Of a DNA stretch of 45,827 nucleotides, positions 32,501 through 39,208 are shown piece by piece; the stretch's first letter is position 1, and every line of letters starts with the position of its first letter. The notes below the pieces were generated by a model. It worked only from the letters and a program-made list of their open reading frames with translations. It had not been told where the DNA came from and made no database searches. The stretch lies in the NCBI GenBank assembly GCA_040289295.1, contig PSLA01000018.1:1-45827 (forward strand), written 5' to 3'. The stretch comes from J051 sp040289295. Lineage in GTDB: Bacteria > Armatimonadota > Fimbriimonadia > Fimbriimonadales > ATM1. Position numbers and translations under genes: made by a program.

Positions 32501-33774
32501 CGAGCCTCGAATCCCCGGTGTACCGCTTCGGCCCCGTCAGCGGGTAGCGCATGACGTATCTGCTCCAATGCGTGCGCAAGCCGCGCCATCACCTCCTTCC
32601 GCGACACGGACGCGCCGTGCAGATCGAGCACAAGATGACCGAGCCCCACGTCCGGATGGGTGAGCCGCTTGATGACAGCATCAAGGGCCGCGCGCTTCTC
32701 TGCGACGAAGAGCACACGGCGCCCGTCGGCCACGCTCTGCGCAATGAGGTTGGAGATCGTCTGGCTCTTGCCGGTTCCCGGCGGCCCCTGCACGACGCCG
32801 TTCTGCCCTTTACCGACAAGGACGATGGCACGGTGCTGCGTGGAGTCCGCATCCAGCACGAGGTAATCGTGGGACGCGGGGCGCTCGTCGAGCTGAACGG
32901 GCTCGATGTCGATCATCGCCTGGGCCAGCTTCTGTCGTGAGGGCGGATGCCCGGCAACGGCCGCAATGATGGCGTTCGAGGCCATGGCGTCGCCGTTCTT
33001 CTTCAGATCCTCGACCATGGCCATCTTCGCGAACTGGAAGTTGGCGAGGATCACGCGCCGTTTCACTTCGAAGTCCGGCACGGCCTTCGCCGCGCGCTCG
33101 ATGTTCGTAAACACACATTCTGGGTTGACGCGCCACCGTCCTGTTTCGTCTTCGCTAGCGCACTCGCCGAGCACGGTGGTCCCGTTGATATGGAGCCCGC
33201 AGTTCTCCTCAAGCACGTACAGCAGCACCGGGTTTATTTGGGGCTCGCCCGCGACCACAAGGCGAAGATCGTCGCCCGAGCGGCCACGCGCCTCAATGCG
33301 GGCCGGTAGCAACAGCACGGGCGAGTCGTATGGCCGCCCCCCGTCGGAGGCGGGCCACGTAGCCATCCCTATTGCCAGGTGGAGCGTCTCGATGCCCTTT
33401 TCCTCCAGGTTGCTCAGCGCCTTGCGCTGGAGGGCAATGAGTGTGCTTCGTACCTTCCGCCGTGCCTCAGCTTCGGCCTGGGCGCGTACGACGGGGTCAG
33501 GGGTGTGCGCATACCGGCCTGCCGATACCAGCGAGTCAACCGTCAGTTTGTCGCCTGCCAGCAGGCGACTTACAGCCTCCTTTTCCTCCGTCAGATCAAG
33601 AGTGCCGAGCTTAAGGTCGCGGTAAAACAAAAGGGAGTTCGCTCGCGAGCAGTCGATCAACCGGCGCATCCAAACACTGCGCGCGGCATCCACGATGCTG
33701 CGAATCTCCGGCGGCGCGATGAAGTCGCCCTTCTGTGCTCCCCCTTGCGAACGGCTCTCACTGCCCGCGCTCAT
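29587..33774 (-). CDS. DUF4011-type superfamily 1 helicase fused to a Vsr-like nuclease and DUF3320
   Basis: 1395 residues. The N-terminal about 300 residues match the DUF4011 style (WMRRLIDCSRANSLLFYRDLKLGTLDL). An SF1 helicase/ATPase core follows, with Walker A GPPGTGKS (330-337), Walker B DIVVFDEASQI (about 890), GDRHQLPP and the C-terminal motif VQGDERDAIILSIGYG..NVAITRAKRRM. Next is a Vsr/MTES_1575-type nuclease (RYRIDLAAMHP, VLAIECDGASYHSS, GWRFHRIWSMDWF), then a DUF3320-like end (YSDLELRQIAEWVASDGLLRTDEELIREIF). Proteins of this architecture occur in defence islands, and an anti-phage role is inferred. TATAAT (33791-33786) lies 11 nt before the ATG. A methylase remnant lies just downstream. 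Confidence 0.88.
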   Translation of the reverse strand: MSAGSESRSQGGAQKGDFIAPPEIRSIVDAARSVWMRRLIDCSRANSLLFYRDLKLGTLDLTEEKEAVSRLLAGDKLTVDSLVSAGRYAHTPDPVVRAQAEAEARRKVRSTLIALQRKALSNLEEKGIETLHLAIGMATWPASDGGRPYDSPVLLLPARIEARGRSGDDLRLVVAGEPQINPVLLYVLEENCGLHINGTTVLGECASEDETGRWRVNPECVFTNIERAAKAVPDFEVKRRVILANFQFAKMAMVEDLKKNGDAMASNAIIAAVAGHPPSRQKLAQAMIDIEPVQLDERPASHDYLVLDADSTQHRAIVLVGKGQNGVVQGPPGTGKSQTISNLIAQSVADGRRVLFVAEKRAALDAVIKRLTHPDVGLGHLVLDLHGASVSRKEVMARLAHALEQIRHALPADGAEAVHRGFEARRKQLNEHARRVNEVRQPTGLSVNQMIGRLLRLPEAARSSLRLRGETLAALTAERADEVKQWILEGAANPTLLLGTDPSPWNNADISDGRRAQEALDLATKAANELWPRFKQLLDQVVNQLGVRPPSTLDEVASFLAVLRDARSVRQQYGTEIFSSKPGELARMLEPATRGGVVGAWAFLKNPAYRAARKRLLALRAAPASPAMLQQEALQAEDVLRRWQALGPASAVPVEADADTKLAAAFTALDEATKELGAMTEAGPFGGMQLAEAASRLRALSSDQKTPFQLPGIHAVRSQLQEAGLAPFLDDLRKHSVVAEHWSARFEYIWLYSALEQVLASDPALASFSGRTHEEIIAEFIRLDCERVRLAAQRVRRLHAERAIEAMDRYFDQADLVRKEAAKKSRHIPLRDLLARAPDVLTRIAPCWVASPLSVSQLLDGSKRHFDIVVFDEASQILQEEAIPALYRAEQVVVAGDRHQLPPTTFFATAVEGEDEILDTDDDARNALATATESIGGFESLLATLETFLPSWLLEWHYRSEDERLISFSNTHIYTGRLVTFPSARDHEAIRHILVPHDPALGGQEESASREVEEVVRQVLQHAETRPHESLGVITMGIKHANRVQAALDRALESRPDLSEFFSLDREERFFVKNLETVQGDERDAIILSIGYGKAANGDLPHRFGPLTQDVGYRRLNVAITRAKRRMCVISSFSHDEIDLNRSGGRGVQLLKAYLEYAASGGTRLPEGEHAGEVALNPFETDVRDALESRGIRIRPQFGASRYRIDLAAMHPKKPGRPVLAIECDGASYHSSATARDRDRLRQAHLQKLGWRFHRIWSMDWFYRREQETERAVSAYEEAVRWADSTDADAASRPTPGGNQPARQAGQQPAAPQRGPRPHVPVRETIDEYSDLELRQIAEWVASDGLLRTDEELIREIFATLPFERMGSRIRARLKNVAAVVGQARATIPPGDRHR

Positions 33775-33785
33775 GGCATTTCCTT

Positions 33786-33791
33786 ATTATA
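33786..33791 (-). promoter_or_regulatory. -10 box TATAAT before the helicase-nuclease gene
   Basis: A consensus TATAAT on the minus strand, 11 nt before the ATG at 33774. The intervening AAGGAAATGCC contains AAGGA, so weak Shine-Dalgarno pairing is possible, but the spacing suggests a leaderless or near-leaderless mRNA. Confidence 0.55.
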
Positions 33792-33833
33792 GCGGTCATG
33801 TCGTCCTCCTTGCCGTCCTTCACACCGCGCTTG

Positions 33834-34089
33834 TTGACAAAGGGCTGGAAGTGATTTGATTAGCGACAGGTGTCGCCCCGCCCGATCGGTGATTCAACAG
33901 GAGCGGAAAAGCGCCTGTGCCAGAGAAACCGCCCTACGAAGAACTCCTTCCGACTGCCCCCAGTCCCACAACAGGCAGAGGTTCGGGGAAGCTTCACCGA
34001 AGAACAAGAACTTCAGTGAGTTGAGTTCCTTGTTCATTCCCCTATAGTTGGGGGGCGCGTTGGTTCCTTGCGCGCCCGTTTATTTTTTT
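33834..34089 (+). ncRNA. Candidate structured non-coding RNA with its own promoter and terminator
   Basis: A perfect -35 TTGACA (33834-33839) has weak -10 candidates TTTGAT (33855-33860) or GATTAG (33858-33863). The region to the terminator at 34053-34089 has no convincing reading frame but clear foldable parts. GCGACAGGTGTCGC makes a small hairpin at 33863-33876. GAACAAG+AACT (34002-34012) pairs with AGTT-C-CTTGTTC (34024-34035) as an 11-bp stem with one bulge. CGCCCC near the 5' end can pair with GGGGCG near the 3' end. A transcript of roughly 220 nt would result. I do not recognise it as 6S RNA, SRP or RNase P. Confidence 0.4.
34053..34089 (+). terminator. Strong rho-independent terminator
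   Basis: GGGCGCG (34053-34059), 11-nt loop, CGCGCCC (34071-34077), then GTTTATTTTTTT. The T-run is on the plus strand, where the only upstream transcript would be the candidate ncRNA. The hairpin could also act on the minus strand after the oxidoreductase stop at 34080, but it lacks a T-run there. Confidence 0.85.
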
Positions 34090-35213
34090 GTGCGCTGCCA
34101 ACCTCCATGCTCGGCGCTCCTCTCCACCGCATTGAGGACGCGCTGACACGATAGACCGTCGTCAAAGTTTGGCGACGGGTTCTCCCCATTAGCCATGTGG
34201 GTCAGGCCTTCGGCGACCAGGTTGATGAACGTATGCTCGTAGCCGATGATGTGCCCAGGGGGCCAATAGGCGCGCACGAAAGGGTGGCTCGGGTCGGTCG
34301 TTTGAATTGTTCGAAACCCGCGCAGACCTTCGTTCTTCGTTCCATCGTAGAACTCCAGTTCGTTCATTCGCTCAAGATTGAATACCAGCGAACCTTTCGA
34401 GCCATTGACCTCGATTCGGTTGTGGTTCTTTCGACCGAGGGCGAACCTCGTCGCCTCGAACGAGCCGATGGCTCCTGAAGCGAATCGAGCAAGGAACAGC
34501 GCAGCGTCGTCCACGTCCACAACGTCCTTCTCGGGCGACCCCTCGACAGTGGGGCGTTCCTTGACGAACGTCTTCAACATGCCGCAGACCTCTTCGATCT
34601 CGCCAACGAGGAACCGAGCGAGGTCAATGAGATGAGAGTTCAGGTCTCCATGCGCGCCGGAGCCAGCGAACTTTCGCTTCAACCTCCAAACCATCGGCGT
34701 GTTCGGATCGGAAAGCCAATCCTGGAGATACACGGCGCGGAAGTGGAGGATTTCGCCAAGCGCCCCTTCGTCCAGCAACCGTTTGGCAAGTTGGATCGCG
34801 GGGCAGAAGCGGTAGTTGTGGAACAGCGCATGAAAAACGCCCGCCTCCGTAACGGCCTCTACCATCTCCTCAGCCTCGGCGAGCGTGTTCGCGAGCGGCT
34901 TTTCGCACCACACGATCTTGCCGTTTTTCGCCGCCTTGATCGAGATGGGCGCGTGAAGGTGTCCTGGTGTGGCGACGTCAACCAGGTCTATGTCGTCGCG
35001 CTGGACGACCTTACGCCAATCCGTCTCCACCTCTTCAATGCCGTACTGCTGCGCGGCTCTCTCGAGTGCACCACGGTTGCGGCCGCAAAGCACTTTCAAG
35101 CGAGGCGTCCATTCGAGGTCGAAGAAGCGCGGAGCTTGGCGCCATGCGTTGCTGTGCGCCTTGCCCATGAACTGATAGCCCACGAGGGCTACATTGATCG
35201 TTCGCTTAGCCAT
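34080..35213 (-). CDS. Gfo/Idh/MocA-family NAD(P)-dependent oxidoreductase
   Basis: 377 residues. The N-terminal Rossmann fold is INVALVGYQFMGKAHSNAWRQA. The family motif EKPLANTLAEAEEMVEA (the Glu-Lys-Pro element) and the substrate-domain helix GSGAHGDLNSHLIDLARFLVG with a catalytic-type His are visible. The ending GLSCQRVLNAVERSAEHGGW is typical. It probably oxidises or reduces a sugar or cyclitol; the substrate is unknown. ATG 35213 was chosen because upstream in-frame ATG codons lie inside the preceding lipoprotein gene, which it overlaps by 8 nt. The two form an operon. Confidence 0.92.
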   Translation of the reverse strand: MAKRTINVALVGYQFMGKAHSNAWRQAPRFFDLEWTPRLKVLCGRNRGALERAAQQYGIEEVETDWRKVVQRDDIDLVDVATPGHLHAPISIKAAKNGKIVWCEKPLANTLAEAEEMVEAVTEAGVFHALFHNYRFCPAIQLAKRLLDEGALGEILHFRAVYLQDWLSDPNTPMVWRLKRKFAGSGAHGDLNSHLIDLARFLVGEIEEVCGMLKTFVKERPTVEGSPEKDVVDVDDAALFLARFASGAIGSFEATRFALGRKNHNRIEVNGSKGSLVFNLERMNELEFYDGTKNEGLRGFRTIQTTDPSHPFVRAYWPPGHIIGYEHTFINLVAEGLTHMANGENPSPNFDDGLSCQRVLNAVERSAEHGGWQRTKK

Positions 35214-35889
35214 CGTTGCGTTGGATCTTATAGTCTTCTGGAATTTTGTAGTCGAACAAGGACAAGTCTGCGCCGCCGTCAATGCCGATGGTGGCCATCC
35301 GCCAGGTTAAGGTCCTCTCCCGTCCCGTCGCCTCAACCGACTTCTCGTATCCGCCGACGACAAGGTTGAGCTTCTCCGAGACGAACAAGCCTGCTTGCAC
35401 GGTCCGCTTGCCCGTCGGAAGATTCTGCTCAATGACGCTTTCATACTGTGCGGCGCGGCCGAACTCGGTGTCTTCGTGCCCGATCAGCTTAAGGCGCTTG
35501 GCAAGTTCTCCACTTAAAGCATTCGGCTCGAAGAAGAACTTGAGGCTTGGAACAGCGAATGCGATGTCGCGCACGGTTCCTTTGCCCACGAAGGCCGTCT
35601 TCTGTTCGAACACGACCCGAGTGATCTCGCCGTCTTTGCAGATGATCCGCTCGATGGGCTCGCCGTCTCTCACGATGAGCACCGCCAGGCGGTCCGGCTT
35701 CTGCGCCACGAAAGTGCGCTGGATTGCCATGGCCGACTCGCCGCTGATGCTCGCCTCCTCGACCACGCCGCTCAGGGAGCGGATGGAGCGGTACCTCTCC
35801 GCAGCTTGCGCGAGAGCATCCCGCTCCTGCTGAGGCGTGTAGGACGAGCAACCAACTATGAATAGGGCGAGCAGCAGCGTTCGCATCAT
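35206..35889 (-). CDS. LolA-like lipoprotein, unknown function
   Basis: 227 residues starting MMRTLLLALFIVGCSSYTPQ: a short signal peptide with a lipobox-like FIVGC, so Cys14 would be lipidated. The rest is beta-rich with YRSIRSLSGVVEEASISGES, FVAQKPDRLAVLIVRDGEPI, and VSEKLNLVVGGYEKS. That layout resembles LolA/LolB-type outer membrane lipoprotein sorting folds. The start is fixed by TACAAT on the minus strand (35901-35896), 6 nt before the ATG. An open frame continues upstream but is not convincing. It is followed in the same operon by a Gfo/Idh/MocA oxidoreductase. Confidence 0.75.
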   Translation of the reverse strand: MMRTLLLALFIVGCSSYTPQQERDALAQAAERYRSIRSLSGVVEEASISGESAMAIQRTFVAQKPDRLAVLIVRDGEPIERIICKDGEITRVVFEQKTAFVGKGTVRDIAFAVPSLKFFFEPNALSGELAKRLKLIGHEDTEFGRAAQYESVIEQNLPTGKRTVQAGLFVSEKLNLVVGGYEKSVEATGRERTLTWRMATIGIDGGADLSLFDYKIPEDYKIQRNDG

Positions 35890-35895
35890 CGAGCG

Positions 35896-35901
35896 ATTGT
35901 A
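35896..35901 (-). promoter_or_regulatory. -10-like box TACAAT before the lipoprotein gene
   Basis: TGTACAATCG on the minus strand, then 6 nt to ATG 35889 with no Shine-Dalgarno sequence. This predicts a leaderless transcript. Confidence 0.5.
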
Positions 35902-35986
35902 CACCGGGAACGGATTCGTGCACCGAGGCGTTGAATCTACGGGAAATCCTCGCAAGCGCACGGGCGTTTCCGAAGCGCAAATCGGG

Positions 35987-35992
35987 TATCCT
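35987..35992 (+). promoter_or_regulatory. -10 box TATCCT for tmRNA
   Basis: GGGTATCCTGTG, 12 nt before the mapped 5' end of the tmRNA at 36005. No strong -35 is visible. Confidence 0.45.
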
Positions 35993-36004
35993 GTGAGATG
36001 ACAT

Positions 36005-36362
36005 GGGGGCGACTGGCTTCGACAGGGTCAGGACGTCTCTTGGTTGCGAGTCGAGGTGCCGTATGGTCCTCGTAAAACAACGGCAAAAAGAGTAAGTGCG
36101 GAAACTCAGTACGCCTACGCTGCCTAAGTAACGTGCAGCCGTTCCGCCGCCCCAATCCGGTAGGGGCGAGCAGGAGCGTCGTAAAATCCGGATAGCCGCG
36201 GCGCCCGCCGCCTTAGGGCGTCTTGGCGAAAACAACAAGGCTGGCTGAAAGGGCGCTCGTCTGCCGGCTTACCTTTCAGTGAGACTAAACGGCGGACTAC
36301 ACTCGTAGAGACCAAGAGGTCGCCGACTTTGGAAGGGGGTTCGATTCCCCCCGCCTCCACCA
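36005..36362 (+). ncRNA. ssrA: Transfer-messenger RNA (tmRNA)
   Basis: One-piece tmRNA of 358 nt. The 5' GGGGGCGACTGGCTTCGACA and the 3' GGTTCGATTCCCCCCGCCTC end form the tRNA-like domain. The acceptor stem GGGGGCG pairs with CGCCTCC and an encoded CCA ends at 36362. The resume codon GCA at 36083 opens a tag reading frame, AKRVSAETQYAYAA, with TAA at 36125-36127. The terminal AYAA fits the usual protease-recognised end (ALAA-like). It rescues stalled ribosomes with SmpB and marks the nascent peptide for proteolysis. Confidence 0.97.
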
Positions 36363-36439
36363 CTCTTTTCACAGATCCATCAGGAGCGATGGTTTTGGCG
36401 CGCCTCGGCCCTTAGTCGCAACATCAGCACCCCATACCA

Positions 36440-36710
36440 TAGAACGCCCAAAATGCATCCGTGGGCCAGAGGGGGCGCCCATGTCCACGATTCTGGAATC
36501 TGCGCACCCTGATAGCCCAGGATCGGCGTCATCCTTGGCATAGCGGGCGTTCACTTCGTTGCCGGATTGATGGGCGTGGAGCCAGCAATATCCATTCCCG
36601 GAGTGATTATCGCGTTCGCATTCGCGGCGCTCGTCAGAACGTTCTTCGGCTTCTATCCAGCCTATATGGCGAGCAAATCGGAGCCGATGGAAGCGTTGAG
36701 AACGGAGTAG
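36440..36710 (+). pseudogene. Remnant of an FtsX/MacB-type ABC transporter permease
   Basis: The frame open from 36516 reads PRIGVILGIAGVHFVAGLMG, then VEPAISIPGVIIAFAFAALV and RTFFGFYPAYMASKSEPMEA, then LRTE and TAG (36708-36710). This is the last TM helices and the classic 'ffGlyPA..As.l.PieALR.E' terminus of MacB-like permeases. Stops TGA-TAG (36510-36515) interrupt it. Upstream pieces in other frames (ILESA at 36490-36504, and a VGQRGR segment near 36455) look like the preceding conserved helix. The gene is therefore broken by several frameshifts. It begins less than 100 bp after tmRNA. Confidence 0.6.
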
Positions 36711-36720
36711 AGAACGGCGC

Positions 36721-37305
36721 TCAGACGAGATACGGCTTCCAGATTCCCTTCATCAGAGGGCCGACCTGGTCGAGGATTTCACGGCTCTCGGTCAGCCGCG
36801 CCATAAGGAGCGCGCCCTCGCAGTAGCAGACGCAGGCCTGAGCCAGGCGGCGCACCGGTGCGTCGGGATACAGCTCCATCCGCGCCACAGCATCGACGAA
36901 CGCCCTCTCGAATTGCGCCACAACATGGTTAATCATCTCCACCGCTTTCGAGCGAATCACTTCGGAGACGTGGCCATTGTCCGAGGCAAATAATCCAGTA
37001 AACACGCCCTCAAGCGGCGCGCCATCGTCGCGGATCATCTCGGCGAAGCGAATCGGACGCTCGAGCGGCGGGACGGACGGAGAAAACGCGCGGCGCAAAA
37101 TCCCTTCGTCTGCTAAGCGGGCGTATGCATCGAACACCGCCGCGCCGAGCGCCTCCTTCGATTCGAAAAAGTGGTAGAAGCTGCTTTTCCCAGCGTTCGC
37201 CGCTTTGAGAATGTCATCCACTCCGACGCTGCAGTATCCGCGATCGCGGATGAGCGCCATCGCTTGAGCGAGGATTCGCTGTTTCGTGTCGGTCTTTCGC
37301 GGCAT
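36721..37305 (-). CDS. TetR/AcrR-family transcriptional regulator
   Basis: 194 residues. The N-terminal helix-turn-helix is TKQRILAQAMALIRDRGYCSVGVDDILKAANAGKSSFYHFFESKEALGAAVF, diagnostic of the family. The C-terminal ligand domain is helical, and the final part VRRLAQACVCYCEGALLMARLTESREILDQ resembles the TetR_C_6/YcdC-like group. ATG 37305 gives the standard length. It is divergent from the MOT1-type transporter gene, with a 15-bp palindrome between them (37326-37340), so it probably represses itself and the transporter. TATCGT (37320-37315) is its likely -10. Confidence 0.92.
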   Translation of the reverse strand: MPRKTDTKQRILAQAMALIRDRGYCSVGVDDILKAANAGKSSFYHFFESKEALGAAVFDAYARLADEGILRRAFSPSVPPLERPIRFAEMIRDDGAPLEGVFTGLFASDNGHVSEVIRSKAVEMINHVVAQFERAFVDAVARMELYPDAPVRRLAQACVCYCEGALLMARLTESREILDQVGPLMKGIWKPYLV

Positions 37306-37314
37306 TGCCCCTCT

Positions 37315-37320
37315 ACGATA
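37315..37320 (-). promoter_or_regulatory. -10-like box TATCGT before the TetR gene
   Basis: On the minus strand, TATCGT is 9 nt before the ATG at 37305. The operator palindrome lies immediately upstream. Confidence 0.4.
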
Positions 37321-37325
37321 AGGGA

Positions 37326-37340
37326 CGAACGAGTCGTTCG
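37326..37340. promoter_or_regulatory. Palindromic operator, likely TetR-family binding site
   Basis: CGAACGA-G-TCGTTCG is a perfect 15-bp palindrome in the 74-bp space between the divergent TetR and MOT1-type genes. A further GGTTCG follows directly. It lies where the -35 region of tetR and the upstream region of the transporter promoter would be, a normal place for an autorepressor site. Confidence 0.65.
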
Positions 37341-37366
37341 GTTCGTTCCCCCACTCGCCAGGAGTG

Positions 37367-37372
37367 TAAACT
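37367..37372 (+). promoter_or_regulatory. -10-like box TAAACT before the MOT1-type transporter
   Basis: TGTAAACTG, then 7 nt to GTG 37380 with no Shine-Dalgarno sequence at a usable distance. This predicts a leaderless GTG-initiated mRNA. Confidence 0.5.
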
Positions 37373-37379
37373 GCCGCCC

Positions 37380-38570
37380 GTGCCTCCGACGGGTACCGCG
37401 AGCGCCCAGCCCGCCTCCTCAAGACGTCTTCGTTTCGACCGAAACGAGTGGGCGGGCGCGGCTGGAGACCTTGGCACAGTCCTGCCGCTTCTCGTTGGGA
37501 TGCTTCTGGCGACCGACCTCGACGCGGCGAGCGTGCTTATCCTCTTCGGTGCTATGCAGGTGCTGACCGGCGTTGTGTATTGCCTGCCAATGCCGGTGCA
37601 ACCGCTGAAGGCGATTGCGGCGATCGTCATTGCGCGAAAGGTACCGGCTGGTGTTATCTTTGGCGCGGGATTGGCGATCGGCATCGTCGTCATGGCGCTC
37701 GCGCTTTTCGGCTTGTTGGATTGGCTGGGGAAGGTGGTGCCGAAGTGCGTCGTGCGAGGCGTGCAGGTCGGCTTGGGATTGCAGTTGGCGTCGGTGGCTC
37801 TTCAGCAGTTCGTGTTTTCGTCTCCGCCAAGCAGCCTCGTGTTGGGAGCGGTGGGCGCAGCCATCGCGCTCGCTCTTTTGGGGAACCGGCGCTTACCAGC
37901 AGGCTTGATTGTCATCTGCCTCGGCATCGCGATTGGCGGCTGGGGGCTGTGGAACGCAGGAGCGAGTGTACCGATACACGTCGTGCTCCCACAGCCGAGA
38001 ACACCCTCGCTCTCTGAGGTTCTCACAGGCTTCCTGATCCTGAGCCTCCCGCAACTCCCTCTCTCCCTGGCTAACTCTATGCTGGCGACACGGCAGCTGG
38101 TGGAGGACCTCTTTCCCGAGCGCGGGATAACCCTCAAGCGGATCGGCGTCACGTACGCTGCGATGAACCTCGTGTGTCCGTTTTTTGGGGGCGTCCCTGT
38201 CTGCCACGGCTCCGGCGGCATGGCCGGTCACTATACGTTCGGCGCACGTACGGGTGGGTCGGTGGTCATCTGTGGCGGCGCATTCCTCGTGCTGGGACTG
38301 CTGCTCAGCGACGGCTTCGCGCTAATGGTTGCACATTTCCCAAAAGCTCTGCTTGGGGTGCTGCTGTTCTTTGAGGGTGTGGCGCTGATCCTGCTCCTTC
38401 AAGACGTGGCGGCCGAGAGCCCGCGGCGCGACCTGCCGATTGCCGTGATGGTGGCGCTGATGGCGTCCGGGATTCCCCAGTACGGTTATCTGGTCGGTGT
38501 GGGTGTTGGCATCGCGCTCTTCTACGCCGCGCGGGCCGGCTGGCGGGGTTGGGAGAGGAACGACGGTTAG
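37380..38570 (+). CDS. MOT1-type molybdate/sulfate transporter family protein
   Basis: 396 residues with about ten hydrophobic segments. Family features are the opening NEWAGAAGDLGTVLPLLVGML, the repeated motif MPVQPLKAIAA, and the second half with LPQLPLSLANSMLAT and PVCHGSGGMAGHYTFGARTGGS. These are the MFS_MOT1 (SulP-related) signature blocks of molybdate transporters. The substrate is inferred from the family, and no moa or mod genes are nearby. The start is GTG 37380, 7 nt after TAAACT. Regulation by the divergent TetR protein is likely. The stop TAG overlaps the TAA of the convergent gene (TTAG). Confidence 0.88.
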   Translation: MPPTGTASAQPASSRRLRFDRNEWAGAAGDLGTVLPLLVGMLLATDLDAASVLILFGAMQVLTGVVYCLPMPVQPLKAIAAIVIARKVPAGVIFGAGLAIGIVVMALALFGLLDWLGKVVPKCVVRGVQVGLGLQLASVALQQFVFSSPPSSLVLGAVGAAIALALLGNRRLPAGLIVICLGIAIGGWGLWNAGASVPIHVVLPQPRTPSLSEVLTGFLILSLPQLPLSLANSMLATRQLVEDLFPERGITLKRIGVTYAAMNLVCPFFGGVPVCHGSGGMAGHYTFGARTGGSVVICGGAFLVLGLLLSDGFALMVAHFPKALLGVLLFFEGVALILLLQDVAAESPRRDLPIAVMVALMASGIPQYGYLVGVGVGIALFYAARAGWRGWERNDG

Positions 38571-39208
38571 CTGCCGCCCTTGCCCTTACCCGGGAAGTCA
38601 TCGGTTTTGCCCTTGCCGGGGTGCTCCTTCCAAACCTTGTTCCAGTCCTTCGACTTCTTCCAACTGGTGAAGACGACGTCCGGCTTGACGCCCCGGTCCT
38701 TGGCGATGGTCACCGCGATGACCATGTCACCCCACTGAATGCCCGAAGCGCGCCACCGGCTCACGTCGGCATAAGGGACGCCGTAGCGACTGTACAGCAT
38801 GTTCCCCCAAAGCGCGGAGTAGACATCGTTGTCGTGTGCTCGGTCCAGCCACACGCGCGTCTTGTTGAATGCTCCAGGGTGGATGCCGTGGTCTTTGGCG
38901 ATAATGCCCCACCCGCGACCTTTTTTGTGCTTATGCCATAGGTCGGGGACGGGGACGCCGCAATGACTTGACATGACGAATGCAGGCCCCAGGTCGTACA
39001 CCGAGACGCCGAGGCTCTTGCCGGTGCTGACCACAAGCGTCGCATCAAGCCCCAACATCTCTGCCAGGGTAATCGCACCTGCTGCCTCAACCAGGCTCAC
39101 GTTCTGCTTGCTCGCGAAGACGGAGATGTCCAGATCGGCGCGCGCTTGCGACGCCACAAGGGCCATGCCGAGCGCGGCAGCCGCCACGATACTTTTCTTT
39201 AGTTTCAT
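38567..39208 (-). CDS. Secreted hypothetical protein with Gly/Lys-rich tail
   Basis: 213 residues. The signal peptide MKLKKSIVAAAALGMALVAS with cleavage after QARA predicts export. The mature part is mixed: EAAGAITLAEMLGLDATLVVSTGKSLG, SSHCGVPVPDLWHKHKKGRGWGIIAKDHGIHPGAFN, and YSALWGNMLYSRYGVPYADVSRW. It ends in a basic, disordered tail (HPGKGKTDDFPGKGKGGS). AGGAGTAGGAGG before the ATG is a strong Shine-Dalgarno. The 'GWG.iAK..GI.PG' element suggests a small repeated alpha-helical module. I do not recognise the family. It is convergent with the MOT1-type gene. Confidence 0.75.
   Translation of the reverse strand: MKLKKSIVAAAALGMALVASQARADLDISVFASKQNVSLVEAAGAITLAEMLGLDATLVVSTGKSLGVSVYDLGPAFVMSSHCGVPVPDLWHKHKKGRGWGIIAKDHGIHPGAFNKTRVWLDRAHDNDVYSALWGNMLYSRYGVPYADVSRWRASGIQWGDMVIAVTIAKDRGVKPDVVFTSWKKSKDWNKVWKEHPGKGKTDDFPGKGKGGS

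Noticed and set aside
33925..34031. Short GTG-started frame starting VPEKPPYEELLPTAPS as a PEP-CTERM-like remnant
   Set aside because: No hydrophobic helix or Arg tail follows, and codon use looks random. The interval is better explained as a structured RNA.
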